Positions 51,634 to 59,776 of a DNA stretch of 64,000 nucleotides are shown one piece after another. How positions within the stretch are numbered: position 1 is the stretch's first letter; every line of letters starts with the position of its first letter. The position numbers and the translations under genes are program-made. The DNA comes from Actinophytocola xinjiangensis. GTDB lineage: Bacteria; Actinomycetota; Actinomycetes; Mycobacteriales; Pseudonocardiaceae. The notes below the pieces were generated by a model. That model saw only the letters and a program-made list of their open reading frames with translations, was not told where the DNA came from and did no database searches. The stretch is taken from assembly GCF_001921215.1 (NCBI RefSeq), contig NZ_MSIF01000001.1:186001-250000 (forward strand). Direction: 5' to 3'.

Positions 51634-52464
51634 CCGGCCGGGCAGGATCTGGCGGGGGAGGCCGTGCGGCCGGTTGCGCGGCTTCCACTCCCTCGGATAG
51701 CCCAGCGAGACCTCCTCGAAGCGGACGCCGTCGTAGTGCGTGGTGCGCGGGATGTGCAGGTGCCCGTAGACCATGACCTGCGCGCGGTAGCGGGTGTGCC
51801 AGTCGGCGGTCGCCTCGGTGCCGCACCACTGGGCGAACTCCGGGAAGCGCAGCACGTCGGTCGGGGTGCGGACCAGCGGGTAGTGGCCGACCAGGACCGT
51901 GGGCAGGGCCGGGTCCAGCGCGTCGAGGCGGCCGGCGGTCAGCTCGATCCGCGCGCGGCACCAGTCGTCGCGGGTCGGGTAGGGGTCCGGGTGGAGCAGG
52001 TACTCGTCGGTGCACACCACACCGGTCTGGTGCGCGTAGGCCAGGCCCTCCTCCTTGGTCGCGCAGCCCGGCGGGCGGAAGGTGTAGTCGTAGAGGGTCA
52101 TCAGCGGTGCGATGACCACCGGGCCGTCGGGGCCCTCCCAGGTCGGGTAGGGGTCCTCGGGGGTCAGCACGTCCAGCCGACGGCACAGCTCCACCAGCGC
52201 CTCGTACCGGTCGACGCCGCGCAGTTGCACCGGGTCGTCCGGCGGGGTCCACAGCTCGTGGTTGCCCGGCGCCCAGATGACCTTCGCCCATCGCTCCCGC
52301 AGCACCCCCAGCGCCCACTCGATGCTGGAGAACCGCTCGGCGACGTCCCCGGCGACCAGCAGCCAGTCGGCGTCCGAGGACGGTCTGAGGTCGTTGACGA
52401 CGTCGCGGTTCTCGGTGTAGGAGACATGCAGGTCACTGACCGCGGAGAGAATGCCGGTGCTCAC
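51622..52464 (-). CDS. Calcineurin-like metallophosphoesterase
   Basis: A 280-residue metallophosphoesterase. All five motifs are seen: SDLHVSY, VAGDVAE, APGNHELW, LVGHYPLV and YGHLHIPR. The branch is the actinobacterial one often found beside phosphopantetheinyl transferases, but none is here. GTG start. The upstream NlpC/P60 gene is divergent. Confidence 0.9.
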   Translation of the reverse strand: MSTGILSAVSDLHVSYTENRDVVNDLRPSSDADWLLVAGDVAERFSSIEWALGVLRERWAKVIWAPGNHELWTPPDDPVQLRGVDRYEALVELCRRLDVLTPEDPYPTWEGPDGPVVIAPLMTLYDYTFRPPGCATKEEGLAYAHQTGVVCTDEYLLHPDPYPTRDDWCRARIELTAGRLDALDPALPTVLVGHYPLVRTPTDVLRFPEFAQWCGTEATADWHTRYRAQVMVYGHLHIPRTTHYDGVRFEEVSLGYPREWKPRNRPHGLPRQILPGRSAG

Positions 52465-52620
52465 CCGGCTGACCCTAACGGTCCTGTTATCCCTCCTCGC
52501 CTACCGTCCGTTGGTGCAGACGTGTGCGTCCGGTGGGGAGGTATCCGCTCCGGGGCGCGGGTCGGTGTCGCAGAATGAGCGCAGAACGAGCGTGGATCAA
52601 TGCTCACGAGGGGGACAGCG

Positions 52621-53637
52621 GTGCGCGGAGTTCGGGTCTCGTTGGGTGGTGCCGTGTTACTGGCGGCGACCACCCTGGTCGCGCCGGCCCCTGCCGCCGG
52701 CCAGCCGACCACGGTCGCCGGACTGCTCGCGCACTACTACGACCTGAGCAAGGAAGCCGAGCGGGTCAACGAGGAACTGTTGATCTTCCAGGAGACGCTG
52801 GCCGGCCAACAGCGCACGTCGGAGGCGGCGAAGGTGGCCGCCGACGAGGCCAAGGAGACCGCCGGCCGGGCCCGCCGCCGGGCTGCCACCGTGCCGAACC
52901 TGGACCGGATGGCCGAGGTGCTGGCCCGGCGCCGGGGCATGGACGCGCTGTCGGCGTTCGCCGCCAGCGAGAGCCCGGGCGACCTGCTGGCCCGCCTCGA
53001 GGGCGCCGCGCTGGCCACCCAGCTGACCGGCTCCGGCGGCGAGGACGACGTGGCGCTGGCCGAGGCGGAGCAGGCGGCGCGGGCGGCCGAGACCGCCGAG
53101 CGGGCGGCCGAGCAGGCCGAGAAGAAGGTCGCGAAGGGTGCCGAGGAGGTGCGCCGTCGTCAGGGCGACCTCGACCGGCAGATCAGCGAGGTTCGAGGCG
53201 CGCTGGACAACCTGACCCCCGAGCAGCGTTCGCTGCTGGCCACCATGGACGACTTCGGCGGCGAGGTCGTCATCCCCGGTGGCGGGGTCGGGGGGATGCT
53301 GGAGTTCGCGGTGGCGCAGATGGGCAAGCCGTACCTGTGGGGTGCGGTCGGCCCGGACTCCTACGACTGCTCGGGTCTGGTGCAGACGGCGTTCGCGTCG
53401 GCCGGGGTCCGGATGCCGAGGGTCTCGCGCCAGCAGGCCCAGGTCGGACAGCGGGTCGCCCGCGCGAATGTCCGCGCGGGCGACCTGATCTTCTACTACG
53501 AGCCCGTTCACCACGTGGCGATCGCGGTCGACGGTCAGCGGGCCGTGCACGCCCCCAGCTTCGGGGAGTCGGTGAAGCTGTCCGGCATCGACGCCATCGG
53601 CCCGATCACCGTGATCCGTCGGGTGATCGCCTCCTAG
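52621..53637 (+). CDS. Secreted NlpC/P60 peptidoglycan endopeptidase with coiled-coil N-terminus
   Basis: A 338-residue exported protein: signal peptide (GGAVLLAATTLVAPAPAAG), a long Ala/Glu-rich coiled coil (about residues 30-205) as in RipA/RipC proteins, and a C-terminal NlpC/P60 domain with catalytic Cys in DSYDCSGLVQTAF and His in HHVAIAVDG. It cuts the peptide stem of peptidoglycan. The GTG at 52621 has GAGGGGGA upstream; an in-frame ATG seven codons earlier is possible. Its stop overlaps the convergent BCCT gene. Confidence 0.92.
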   Translation: MRGVRVSLGGAVLLAATTLVAPAPAAGQPTTVAGLLAHYYDLSKEAERVNEELLIFQETLAGQQRTSEAAKVAADEAKETAGRARRRAATVPNLDRMAEVLARRRGMDALSAFAASESPGDLLARLEGAALATQLTGSGGEDDVALAEAEQAARAAETAERAAEQAEKKVAKGAEEVRRRQGDLDRQISEVRGALDNLTPEQRSLLATMDDFGGEVVIPGGGVGGMLEFAVAQMGKPYLWGAVGPDSYDCSGLVQTAFASAGVRMPRVSRQQAQVGQRVARANVRAGDLIFYYEPVHHVAIAVDGQRAVHAPSFGESVKLSGIDAIGPITVIRRVIAS

Positions 53638-55436
53638 TTGGTTGGATCGTCGGTTCGCTGGTCCTTCCTGCGGCGGCCGAGGCGGCGGGCGCCGGCCCGG
53701 GCGGCGGACTCCTTGCGGAGGCTGGCGATCATCTCGTCCTCCTGCAGCACCAGCGGGTCCTTGCGCAGGTCGCGCCACAGCGACCAGCACAACCCGATCA
53801 TCACCACGGCGAACGGTGCCGCCACGATGATCGTCAGGTTCTGTAGACCTGTCAGTGCGTTGGTTCCGCCTTCGCCGGCGAGCAGCATCACGATGGCGAC
53901 GCCACCCATGAGCATGCCCCAGAAGATCACCACATTGCGTTTCGGATGGACCGATCCGCCCTGCGACAACGTACCCATGACGACCGACGCGGCGTCCGCA
54001 CCGGAGACGAAGAAGATCGACACCAGGATGATCACCAGGATCGCGGCCAGGGTCGCGAGCGGTAGGTGTTCGAGGAACGAGAACGTCATCGCCTGGGACG
54101 TGCCGTCGGGGTTGTAGACCCAGGTGTTCGGGTCGTAGACCTCCGACATCGTGCCGTTGGCGTTGTGCTCGGCCAGTTGCCCCGGGGTGAGGTGTTGGGC
54201 CTCGACCGCGTCGCGTTGCTGCTGGATCGCCGCACCGCCGAAGATGGCGAACCAGAACAGGCTCACGACGCTGGGCACGAGGATCACGCCGGCGATGAAC
54301 TGGCGGATCGAGCGCCCCCGGCTGATCCGGGCGATGAACATGCCGACGAACGGCGTCCAGGAGATCCACCAGGCCCAGTAGAAGATCGTCCAGCCGCCGA
54401 GCCAGCTCTGCATGGCCTCGCCGCCGGTGGCGCCGGTGCGCCCGGACAGTTCGGCGAACTCGCGGACGTAGTCGCCGATCGCGCCGGGGACCAGGTTGAG
54501 GATCAGCACGGTCGGGCCGACCACGAACACGAACGCCGCCAGGATGAAGGCCAGCACCATGTTGATGTTCGACAGCCACTGGATGCCCTTGGCCACGCCG
54601 GAGACCGCCGAGGCGACGAACGCGATGGTCAGCACCGCGATGATGGCGACCATCAGCGCGGTGCCCGGCTCGCCGACCCAGCCGACGAACGCCATGCCCT
54701 CGCCGACCTGCAGCGCGCCGAGCCCGAGCGAGGCGGCCGACCCGAACAGCGTGGCGAAGATGGCCATCACGTTGATGGCCTTGCCGATCGGTCCTTCCGC
54801 GCGCCGCTCACCGAGCAGCGGGGCGAACACCGAGCTGAACAGCTGGCGCCGCCCACGGCGGAAGGTGCTGTAGGCGATGGCGAGCCCGACCACGGCGTAG
54901 ATCGCCCACGGGTGGACGGTCCAGTGGAACAGGGTGGTGGCCATGGCGGTGTGCACGGCCGCGTCGGAGGCAGGCAGATCGGTGCCCGGCGCCGGTCCCA
55001 TGAGGTGCTGGACCGGCTCGGCGACACCGAAGAACATCAGTCCGATGCCCATGCCGGCGCTGAACATCATCGCGATCCAGGAGACCGTGCGGAACTCCGG
55101 CTTTTCTTCGTCGGTGCCGAGTGGGATTCGTCCGTACCGGCTGATCGAGAGTCCGATCGCGAACAGAACGAAGCCACTGGCGACAAGGACGAAAGCCCAG
55201 CCGCCGTAGGGGATGATGCCCTCGTTGAGAATGGTGTTGGCCACGCTGACCATCGAGTCGGTGCCAAAGACACCCCACGCGAGGAATACCACGGTCAACG
55301 CGGCGGCGACGCCGAAAACGACCTTGTCAGTGACCGGAGGCCGCTCGGCGGCCAGCTCCGGGGTGTCGGAGCTGGCATCGGTACTCGGCATTCCCGGTCC
55401 GGTGGCTTCGGGTGCCTTCGTCAGTTCATCGTCCAT
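53634..55436 (-). CDS. BCCT-family betaine/choline/carnitine transporter
   Basis: A 600-residue symporter with about twelve membrane helices. Family signatures: SAGMGIGLMFFGVAEP with the Gly-rich stretch, HWTVHPWAIYAVVGLAIAY, and the Trp-rich substrate segment FYWAWWISWTPFVGMFIARISRGRSIR. Cytoplasmic tails are long: about 35 residues at the N-terminus, and a basic C-terminus (RRLGRRRKDQRTDD) of the kind linked to osmosensing in BetP. It probably imports glycine betaine or choline with Na+ or H+. The ribosome site is weak, and an internal ATG at codon 16 is possible. Confidence 0.93.
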   Translation of the reverse strand: MDDELTKAPEATGPGMPSTDASSDTPELAAERPPVTDKVVFGVAAALTVVFLAWGVFGTDSMVSVANTILNEGIIPYGGWAFVLVASGFVLFAIGLSISRYGRIPLGTDEEKPEFRTVSWIAMMFSAGMGIGLMFFGVAEPVQHLMGPAPGTDLPASDAAVHTAMATTLFHWTVHPWAIYAVVGLAIAYSTFRRGRRQLFSSVFAPLLGERRAEGPIGKAINVMAIFATLFGSAASLGLGALQVGEGMAFVGWVGEPGTALMVAIIAVLTIAFVASAVSGVAKGIQWLSNINMVLAFILAAFVFVVGPTVLILNLVPGAIGDYVREFAELSGRTGATGGEAMQSWLGGWTIFYWAWWISWTPFVGMFIARISRGRSIRQFIAGVILVPSVVSLFWFAIFGGAAIQQQRDAVEAQHLTPGQLAEHNANGTMSEVYDPNTWVYNPDGTSQAMTFSFLEHLPLATLAAILVIILVSIFFVSGADAASVVMGTLSQGGSVHPKRNVVIFWGMLMGGVAIVMLLAGEGGTNALTGLQNLTIIVAAPFAVVMIGLCWSLWRDLRKDPLVLQEDEMIASLRKESAARAGARRLGRRRKDQRTDDPTN

Positions 55437-55448
55437 ACTGGTGAGTCC

Positions 55449-55468
55449 GCGCCGAACCCAACCGGCGC
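55449..55468 (-). promoter_or_regulatory. Small hairpin in the BCCT leader
   Basis: GCGCCG and CGGCGC pair around an 8-nt loop, 12 nt upstream of the BCCT start codon. The only good ribosome-site-like sequence (AAGGGAGG, 55480-55473) lies just on the far side of the hairpin, so folding would bring it nearer to the start. Significance unproven. Confidence 0.35.
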
Positions 55469-55932
55469 GATGCCTCCCTTCCGATTGGTTCGGCTGTATA
55501 CGACTCGCGGCAGCCTAGACCGTACGGCAACGGTGGGAGGCCGGCCTGTTGCGCAATGTGCACCAAGGCGCGCCGGGACGATAATTCGTTACGCAAAAGA
55601 GTTCTCCATGATCCGTTCGCGCGCCGGGGCGATCGCCGGTACGGTGACCAGCCCAGGAGGGCGATCGGCACCCGCTCCCGCCGCCATCAGAGGACCGTCG
55701 ACAGTCCATCCGGGAGTGTCGATCCACACTCCACAGTGGAATGAACAGGAGATCGATCGCGGCGGTGCCGGCGGCGTCCTACCCAATCGAACAAATGCGA
55801 CAAATCAGACATTTCTCCAACAGTCTCATGGTGGCCTCCGTCGCGTGGCCGATCCCGGTGGAACGTCTGTCCACAATGGCCATTCGGTCCACCAGGTCGA
55901 CGGTCTTCGGATGTTGTTGCCAGAGCGGACTT

Positions 55933-56091
55933 TCAGGCGTTCATGGTGAACGAAAGTCTTTGCCTGTCGGGAATGTGGCAGTGAGGGCAACGCGGCACGT
56001 GGTCGGTTCGAGAGGTGACGTTCTCGCATGGGTCGACTCCTTGAGGTGTCAGGTGCGGCAGAAAGGTGTCGGTCCGGAATGTGATGGGCAT
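55933..56091 (-). CDS. Possible 52-residue Cys/His small protein
   Basis: An ATG-started frame with the product MPITFRTDTFLPHLTPQG... ending in a VPRCPHCHIPDRQ element that looks like a metal knuckle. Against it: only about 70 percent GC at third positions, no clear ribosome site and no recognised family. It might be a short gene of unusual composition or chance. Listed for completeness. Confidence 0.25.
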   Translation of the reverse strand: MPITFRTDTFLPHLTPQGVDPCENVTSRTDHVPRCPHCHIPDRQRLSFTMNA

Positions 56092-56467
56092 GGGTATTGG
56101 CGTGCCGTGCTCGCGGCGGTGCCGAGTAGTGCGTGATTCGACCGGCGGGTCCGTCGTGATCGGGCCGACGTCCCCGCCGCGACATCGTGCCCGCGTTCGT
56201 CGCTGACGAGGAAACAACGGCGAACGAGGAGCCCGCGGCCGCGTTGCGACGCCTGGTGAACCAACTCGTTCCTCGCTCGGAGGGAGCTCGCCGCGACATC
56301 GACCTGGTTGTGACCGCACGCGCCGAGGTCTTCCCGGCGGTCGCGCGAGCCTCGGGGGCTGATGCGGCGCCGTCGGCCGCTCGCGCCTCTGGTGTGCGCC
56401 GGTCTTGCCGGCAATGCCGAGGCAACGTCGTCTCGCTCATTACGGAGGCGAGCGCGGAGACAGGCCC

Positions 56468-56529
56468 CGCCGGTGCCGTGCTGTGGTGTCGCCGGTGGGC
56501 GTGCCGGGCCTCGCCGGTGCCGTGCTGTG
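56468..56529. repeat. 18-bp direct repeat, two copies
   Basis: CGCCGGTGCCGTGCTGTG occurs at 56468-56485 and again at 56512-56529, exactly 44 bp apart start to start, about 85 bp before the CsoR operator. A partial copy (CGCCGGTGGGCGTGCC) lies between. Purpose unknown. Confidence 0.6.
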
Positions 56530-56612
56530 AAGGTTCGGGCGGATTCGGTGACCGGTCGTCCGCCGGGTGTTCGTGGGACCGGTATCGTGCTGTTTCGGCC
56601 TGGTGCGCCTAT

Positions 56613-56627
56613 TACCCCCCTCGGGTA
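56613..56627. promoter_or_regulatory. CsoR operator upstream of csoR
   Basis: TACCC-ccccT-like core: arms TACCC (56613-56617) and GGGTA (56623-56627) flank a five-base centre. This is the G/C-tract inverted repeat bound by CsoR-family copper sensors. A -10-like TATGCT overlaps its right edge (56626-56631), so apo-CsoR would block transcription of its own gene. Confidence 0.75.
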
Positions 56628-56672
56628 TGCTGGGTTGGTGGGATTGTTCGATTCGGCGGAAAGGGACCCGGG

Positions 56673-56954
56673 ATGCGGGGCTACACGAGCGACAAGGACG
56701 GCTTTCTGAAGCGTCTGCGCCGCGTCGAGGGACAGGTCCGCGGACTGCAGCGGATGGTGGAGAACGACGAGTACTGCATCGACGTGCTGACGCAGATCTC
56801 GGCGGCGACCAAGGCGCTGCAGGCGGTGTCACTCGGCCTCATGGACGAGCACCTTCGCCACTGCGTGGCCCAGGCCCTCGTCGACGGCGGCAAGGACGCC
56901 GACGAGAAGGTCCGCGAGGCCAGCGAGGCCATCGCCCGCCTGGTTCGTTCCTGA
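56673..56954 (+). CDS. csoR: CsoR-family copper-sensing repressor
   Basis: A 93-residue all-helical repressor. The copper ligands align with Mycobacterium tuberculosis CsoR: Cys35 (NDEYCIDVL), His60 and Cys64 (DEHLRHCV). The N-terminal FLKRLRRVEGQVRGLQRMVE is the DNA-contacting helix. It derepresses on Cu(I) binding. The ATG has AAAGGGA 7 nt upstream. No copper ATPase or chaperone gene is adjacent, so its regulon must lie elsewhere apart from itself. Confidence 0.92.
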   Translation: MRGYTSDKDGFLKRLRRVEGQVRGLQRMVENDEYCIDVLTQISAATKALQAVSLGLMDEHLRHCVAQALVDGGKDADEKVREASEAIARLVRS

Positions 56955-57049
56955 CCCTGGCCCGGCAACCCTCGCGGAGTCACCGGCACGCCGACTCGCC
57001 AGTGGGGCCATCACCCAGGTCGCCTCGGTGGCCGGTCGTGGGTGTGGGG

Positions 57050-57676
57050 TCAGCGGACGTTGCGGGGGCGGAACTGGATGCTGATCCTCGGGCCCACCGG
57101 TCGTGCCGTCTTGGGGACGGCGTGCTCCCAGGTGCGCTGGCACGACCCACCCATCACGATGAGGTCGCCCAGGCCCTGGGCGTAGCGGAGGGTTTCACCG
57201 CCTCCGCGCGGCCGGAGTAACAGGTCCCTCGGCGCACCCACCGACAGGATCGCGACCATGGTGTCCTCGGTGTCGCCCCGGCCGATCCGGTCACCGTGCC
57301 AGGCGACGCTGTCGCGGCCGGTGCGGTAGTAGCAGAGGCCGGCGGTGCGGAACGGTTCGCCGAGTTCCGGGGCGTAGTGCTCGGTCAGCGCCTCGCGGGC
57401 GGCGGTCAGGACCTCGTGGGGGAGTGGGTCGGCCTCGTCGTAGAAACACAGCAGCCGGGGCACGTCGACCACGCGGTCGTACATCCGGCGGCGTTCTGCC
57501 TGCCACGGCACCTCGCGGGAGAGGCGGTCGAACAGTGTGCCGGCGCCCTTGAGCCAGCCGGGTCTGGTGTCGATCCACGCGCCCGCGCCCAGCTCCGTCC
57601 GTTGGACGGGAGCCAGCGAGCGCAGGCCGATGTCGTCGAGGTCGTCGAGCAGGGAGCCCTGCAGTCCGTGGTTCAT
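57050..57676 (-). CDS. alkB: AlkB-like 2-oxoglutarate/Fe(II)-dependent DNA-repair dioxygenase
   Basis: A 208-residue dioxygenase. Iron ligands are the HxD in VAWHGDRIG and the distal His in RTWEHAVPK. The oxoglutarate-binding Arg is in GPRISIQFRPR, and the nucleotide-lid substrate region is YRTGRDSVAW. It removes methyl lesions from DNA or RNA bases. The ATG at 57676 was chosen (MNHGLQGSLLDDL). It follows the DUF1080 lipoprotein gene by 17 bp on the same strand. Confidence 0.92.
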   Translation of the reverse strand: MNHGLQGSLLDDLDDIGLRSLAPVQRTELGAGAWIDTRPGWLKGAGTLFDRLSREVPWQAERRRMYDRVVDVPRLLCFYDEADPLPHEVLTAAREALTEHYAPELGEPFRTAGLCYYRTGRDSVAWHGDRIGRGDTEDTMVAILSVGAPRDLLLRPRGGGETLRYAQGLGDLIVMGGSCQRTWEHAVPKTARPVGPRISIQFRPRNVR

Positions 57677-57693
57677 GGCGGTCACGCTACACG

Positions 57694-58308
57694 TCAATTC
57701 GAACACGTGAGCGAGATTGTTCGGAACTCCACGACACTGTCGGGGTCATGGTTCTGTAACCCGATGTAACCATCGGTGGCGCTGCGTTGAGGGTCGGAGC
57801 TGGTCAGATCGTTGACCAGGGTGTCGTTCAGCCAGACCTGAAATCGCTGGTCGGTGACGGTGATGCGGTAGGTGTTCCACTCGCCGGGCGGCCTGGACGC
57901 GGACTCGGTGGGGGGTTGGACGTTGTAGATCGCGCCCGTCTTCTGGGGGTCGCCCTGGGGGTTGTCGTTGATCTGGATTTCGTAGCCGTTCGTGACGGCG
58001 ACCCCGGGGTCGTCACCTGGATCGGGGAATCTCAGAAAGATTCCGGAGTTGTCGGTCTCCCGCGTGACCCGCCAGTCGAGCCGCAGGTCGAGGTCGCCGA
58101 ACGACCGGGCCGAGTACCACAGCAGACCCATCCCGCCCCGGGTGCGGAGCACGCCGTCCTCGGCGTCGACACCGCCGGGACCGGCGTGGGACCAACCTGA
58201 CAGCGAGTCACCGTCGAACAGCTCGATCGGGTCGTCGTCACATGCCGGGGTGGTTGTTGGTGAGGAGCAGGCGGCAAGCAGCAGGAGCAGGGGAAGCCAG
58301 CGTCGCAC
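57694..58308 (-). CDS. DUF1080 (3-keto-disaccharide hydrolase-like) lipoprotein
   Basis: A 204-residue lipoprotein: signal peptide LPLLLLLAAC with lipid Cys14, then a LamG-like beta-sandwich of the DUF1080 family (IELFDGDSLSGWSH, LDLRLDWRVTRETDNSGIFLRFP, NGYEIQINDN, TGAIYNVQPP, YIGLQNHD). Some relatives hydrolyse 3-keto-disaccharides, others are carbohydrate-binding. It is anchored outside the membrane. A short 11-bp palindrome (58310-58320) abuts the GTG start. It is divergent from the NDH-2-like gene and probably co-transcribed with alkB. Confidence 0.87.
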   Translation of the reverse strand: MRRWLPLLLLLAACSSPTTTPACDDDPIELFDGDSLSGWSHAGPGGVDAEDGVLRTRGGMGLLWYSARSFGDLDLRLDWRVTRETDNSGIFLRFPDPGDDPGVAVTNGYEIQINDNPQGDPQKTGAIYNVQPPTESASRPPGEWNTYRITVTDQRFQVWLNDTLVNDLTSSDPQRSATDGYIGLQNHDPDSVVEFRTISLTCSN

Positions 58309-58396
58309 CCACACAGTGTGACACCGGGAGCCCCGACGGTTGGCCCGCCGACGGCCCGGGTACGCCGACGCCCACGTGCCGACGAAGGGTGACACC

Positions 58397-59737
58397 ATGA
58401 CCAGCCAGCTCGCGCGGCGCCCCAGGATCGTCGTGATCGGTACGGGGTTCGCCGGATTCCACTGCCTGCGCACGCTGGAACGCCGGCTGACCCCGGGCGC
58501 GGCCGAACTGCTCGCGGTGAACCCGACCGACTACATGCTCTACGTCCCGCTGCTGCCGGAGGTCGCCGGCGGCGCGCTCGACCCCCGGCAGGTCGCCGTG
58601 CCGCTGCGGACCAAGCTCCGGCGCACCAGGGCGGTCCTCGGTCACGTCACCGGGATCGACCTGGCGGCACGAACCGTGACGGTCACCAACGTCGAGGGCG
58701 AGACCACCGAGCTGGCCTGGGACCGCCTGGTCATCGCCTCCGGCAGCGTGACCCGGCTGCTCTCGATCCCCGGCGTCGCCCGGTACGCCAAGGGGTTCAA
58801 GTCGGTGGCCGAGAGCGTCTACCTGCGCGACCACGTGCTGCGCCAGCTGGAACTCGCCGAGCAGAGCGACGACCCGGTCGAGCGCCGGGAGCGCGCCACG
58901 TTCGTGGTGGTCGGCGCCGGCTACACCGGCACCGAACTGGTCGCGCAGGGCCAGGAGCTGGCGCACCAGTCGCTGCGCCGCTACCGGGGCCTGCACGAGG
59001 AGGACGTCCGGTGGATCCTGGTCGACATGGCCGACCGGGTGCTGCCCAACCTGGCCGAACGGCTCTCCGGCCCGGCCCGCGAGGTGCTCGAACGGCGCGG
59101 TGTGGAGGTCCGGCTGCGGACCAGTGTCAGCGAGGTCACCGAGAACCGCGTCCGGCTGACCGACGGCACCGAGATCCCGACCCGCACGGTCGCCTGGTGC
59201 GTCGGCGTGCGGCCGGACCCGTTGGTCGAGCCGCTGAACCTGTCCACCACGAAGGGTCGGCTGGACGTGGACACCCACCTCCGGGTGCCGGGTCACCCGA
59301 ACGTGTTCGCCGCCGGTGACGTCGCCGCGGTGCCCGACCTGGTGCGGCCGGGGGAGATCACGCCGATGACCGCCCAGCACGCGCAGCGGCAGGGCCGGAT
59401 CGCCGCGATCAACGTCGCGGCTTCGCTCGGGTTCGGCCAGGAACGCGAGTACCGCCACCGGGACCTGGGTTTCGTCGTCGACCTCGCCGGCACCCAGGCG
59501 GTGGCCGACCCGCTGCACATCCCGTTGCGGGGACTCGCCGCCAAGATCGTGACCCGCGGGTACCACCTGATGGCGTTGCCGTCGAACCGGCTGCGGGTGG
59601 CCTTCGACTGGGCCGCCGACCTGGTGACCCGCCGCCAGATCGTCCACTTCGGAATGGTGCCGGAGGAGGGCGTCAGCCTCGCCGACAGTGACGACGCGCC
59701 GCGGCCGGAGGAGTTTGCCACCGACCGGTCCGGGTAG
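58397..59737 (+). CDS. NDH-2-like NADH:quinone oxidoreductase (NAD/FAD-dependent)
   Basis: A 446-residue two-dinucleotide-binding flavoprotein. FAD motif RIVVIGTGFAGFHCLRTLE, NADH motif VVVGAGYTGTELVAQ, and the second FAD motif HPNVFAAGDVAAVP followed by MTAQHAQRQG. The C-terminal amphipathic part fits a monotopic membrane enzyme passing electrons to menaquinone. GAAGGG lies upstream of the ATG. The single-step gap to the PfpI gene (39 bp) suggests co-transcription. Confidence 0.88.
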   Translation: MTSQLARRPRIVVIGTGFAGFHCLRTLERRLTPGAAELLAVNPTDYMLYVPLLPEVAGGALDPRQVAVPLRTKLRRTRAVLGHVTGIDLAARTVTVTNVEGETTELAWDRLVIASGSVTRLLSIPGVARYAKGFKSVAESVYLRDHVLRQLELAEQSDDPVERRERATFVVVGAGYTGTELVAQGQELAHQSLRRYRGLHEEDVRWILVDMADRVLPNLAERLSGPAREVLERRGVEVRLRTSVSEVTENRVRLTDGTEIPTRTVAWCVGVRPDPLVEPLNLSTTKGRLDVDTHLRVPGHPNVFAAGDVAAVPDLVRPGEITPMTAQHAQRQGRIAAINVAASLGFGQEREYRHRDLGFVVDLAGTQAVADPLHIPLRGLAAKIVTRGYHLMALPSNRLRVAFDWAADLVTRRQIVHFGMVPEEGVSLADSDDAPRPEEFATDRSG

Positions 59738-59776
59738 TACGGCAGAACAGGCCAACCCACAGAGGAGTGAACGTCA

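Larger units (their letters stand above)
55437..56672. other. About 1.2 kb without a convincing gene between the BCCT transporter and csoR
   Basis: Frames here are short or have poor third-position GC and no recognisable domain. Base composition is clearly less GC-rich from about 55560 to 56100 than in flanking genes. It holds the BCCT leader with a small hairpin (55449-55468), a perfect 7-bp stem-loop (55713-55732, GGAGTGT/ACACTCC), a possible 52-residue ORF (55933-56091), an 18-bp direct repeat (56468-56485 and 56512-56529) and the CsoR operator (56613-56627). A stretch around 56240-56350 on the plus strand reads in a protein-like way and might be the remnant of a decayed gene. Confidence 0.6.

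Noticed and set aside
52465-52620. Cyclic-di-AMP riboswitch upstream of the NlpC/P60 gene
   Set aside because: Actinobacterial NlpC/P60 genes often have one, but I could not match the conserved core sequences here.
56611-56630. 6C-type C-run small RNA
   Set aside because: The C-run is better explained as the CsoR operator, and there is no second C-loop hairpin.
56187-56672. Upstream in-frame extension of csoR from an ATG at 56187
   Set aside because: The extension lacks any domain and crosses the CsoR operator; the csoR start at 56673 has a proper ribosome site and family length.
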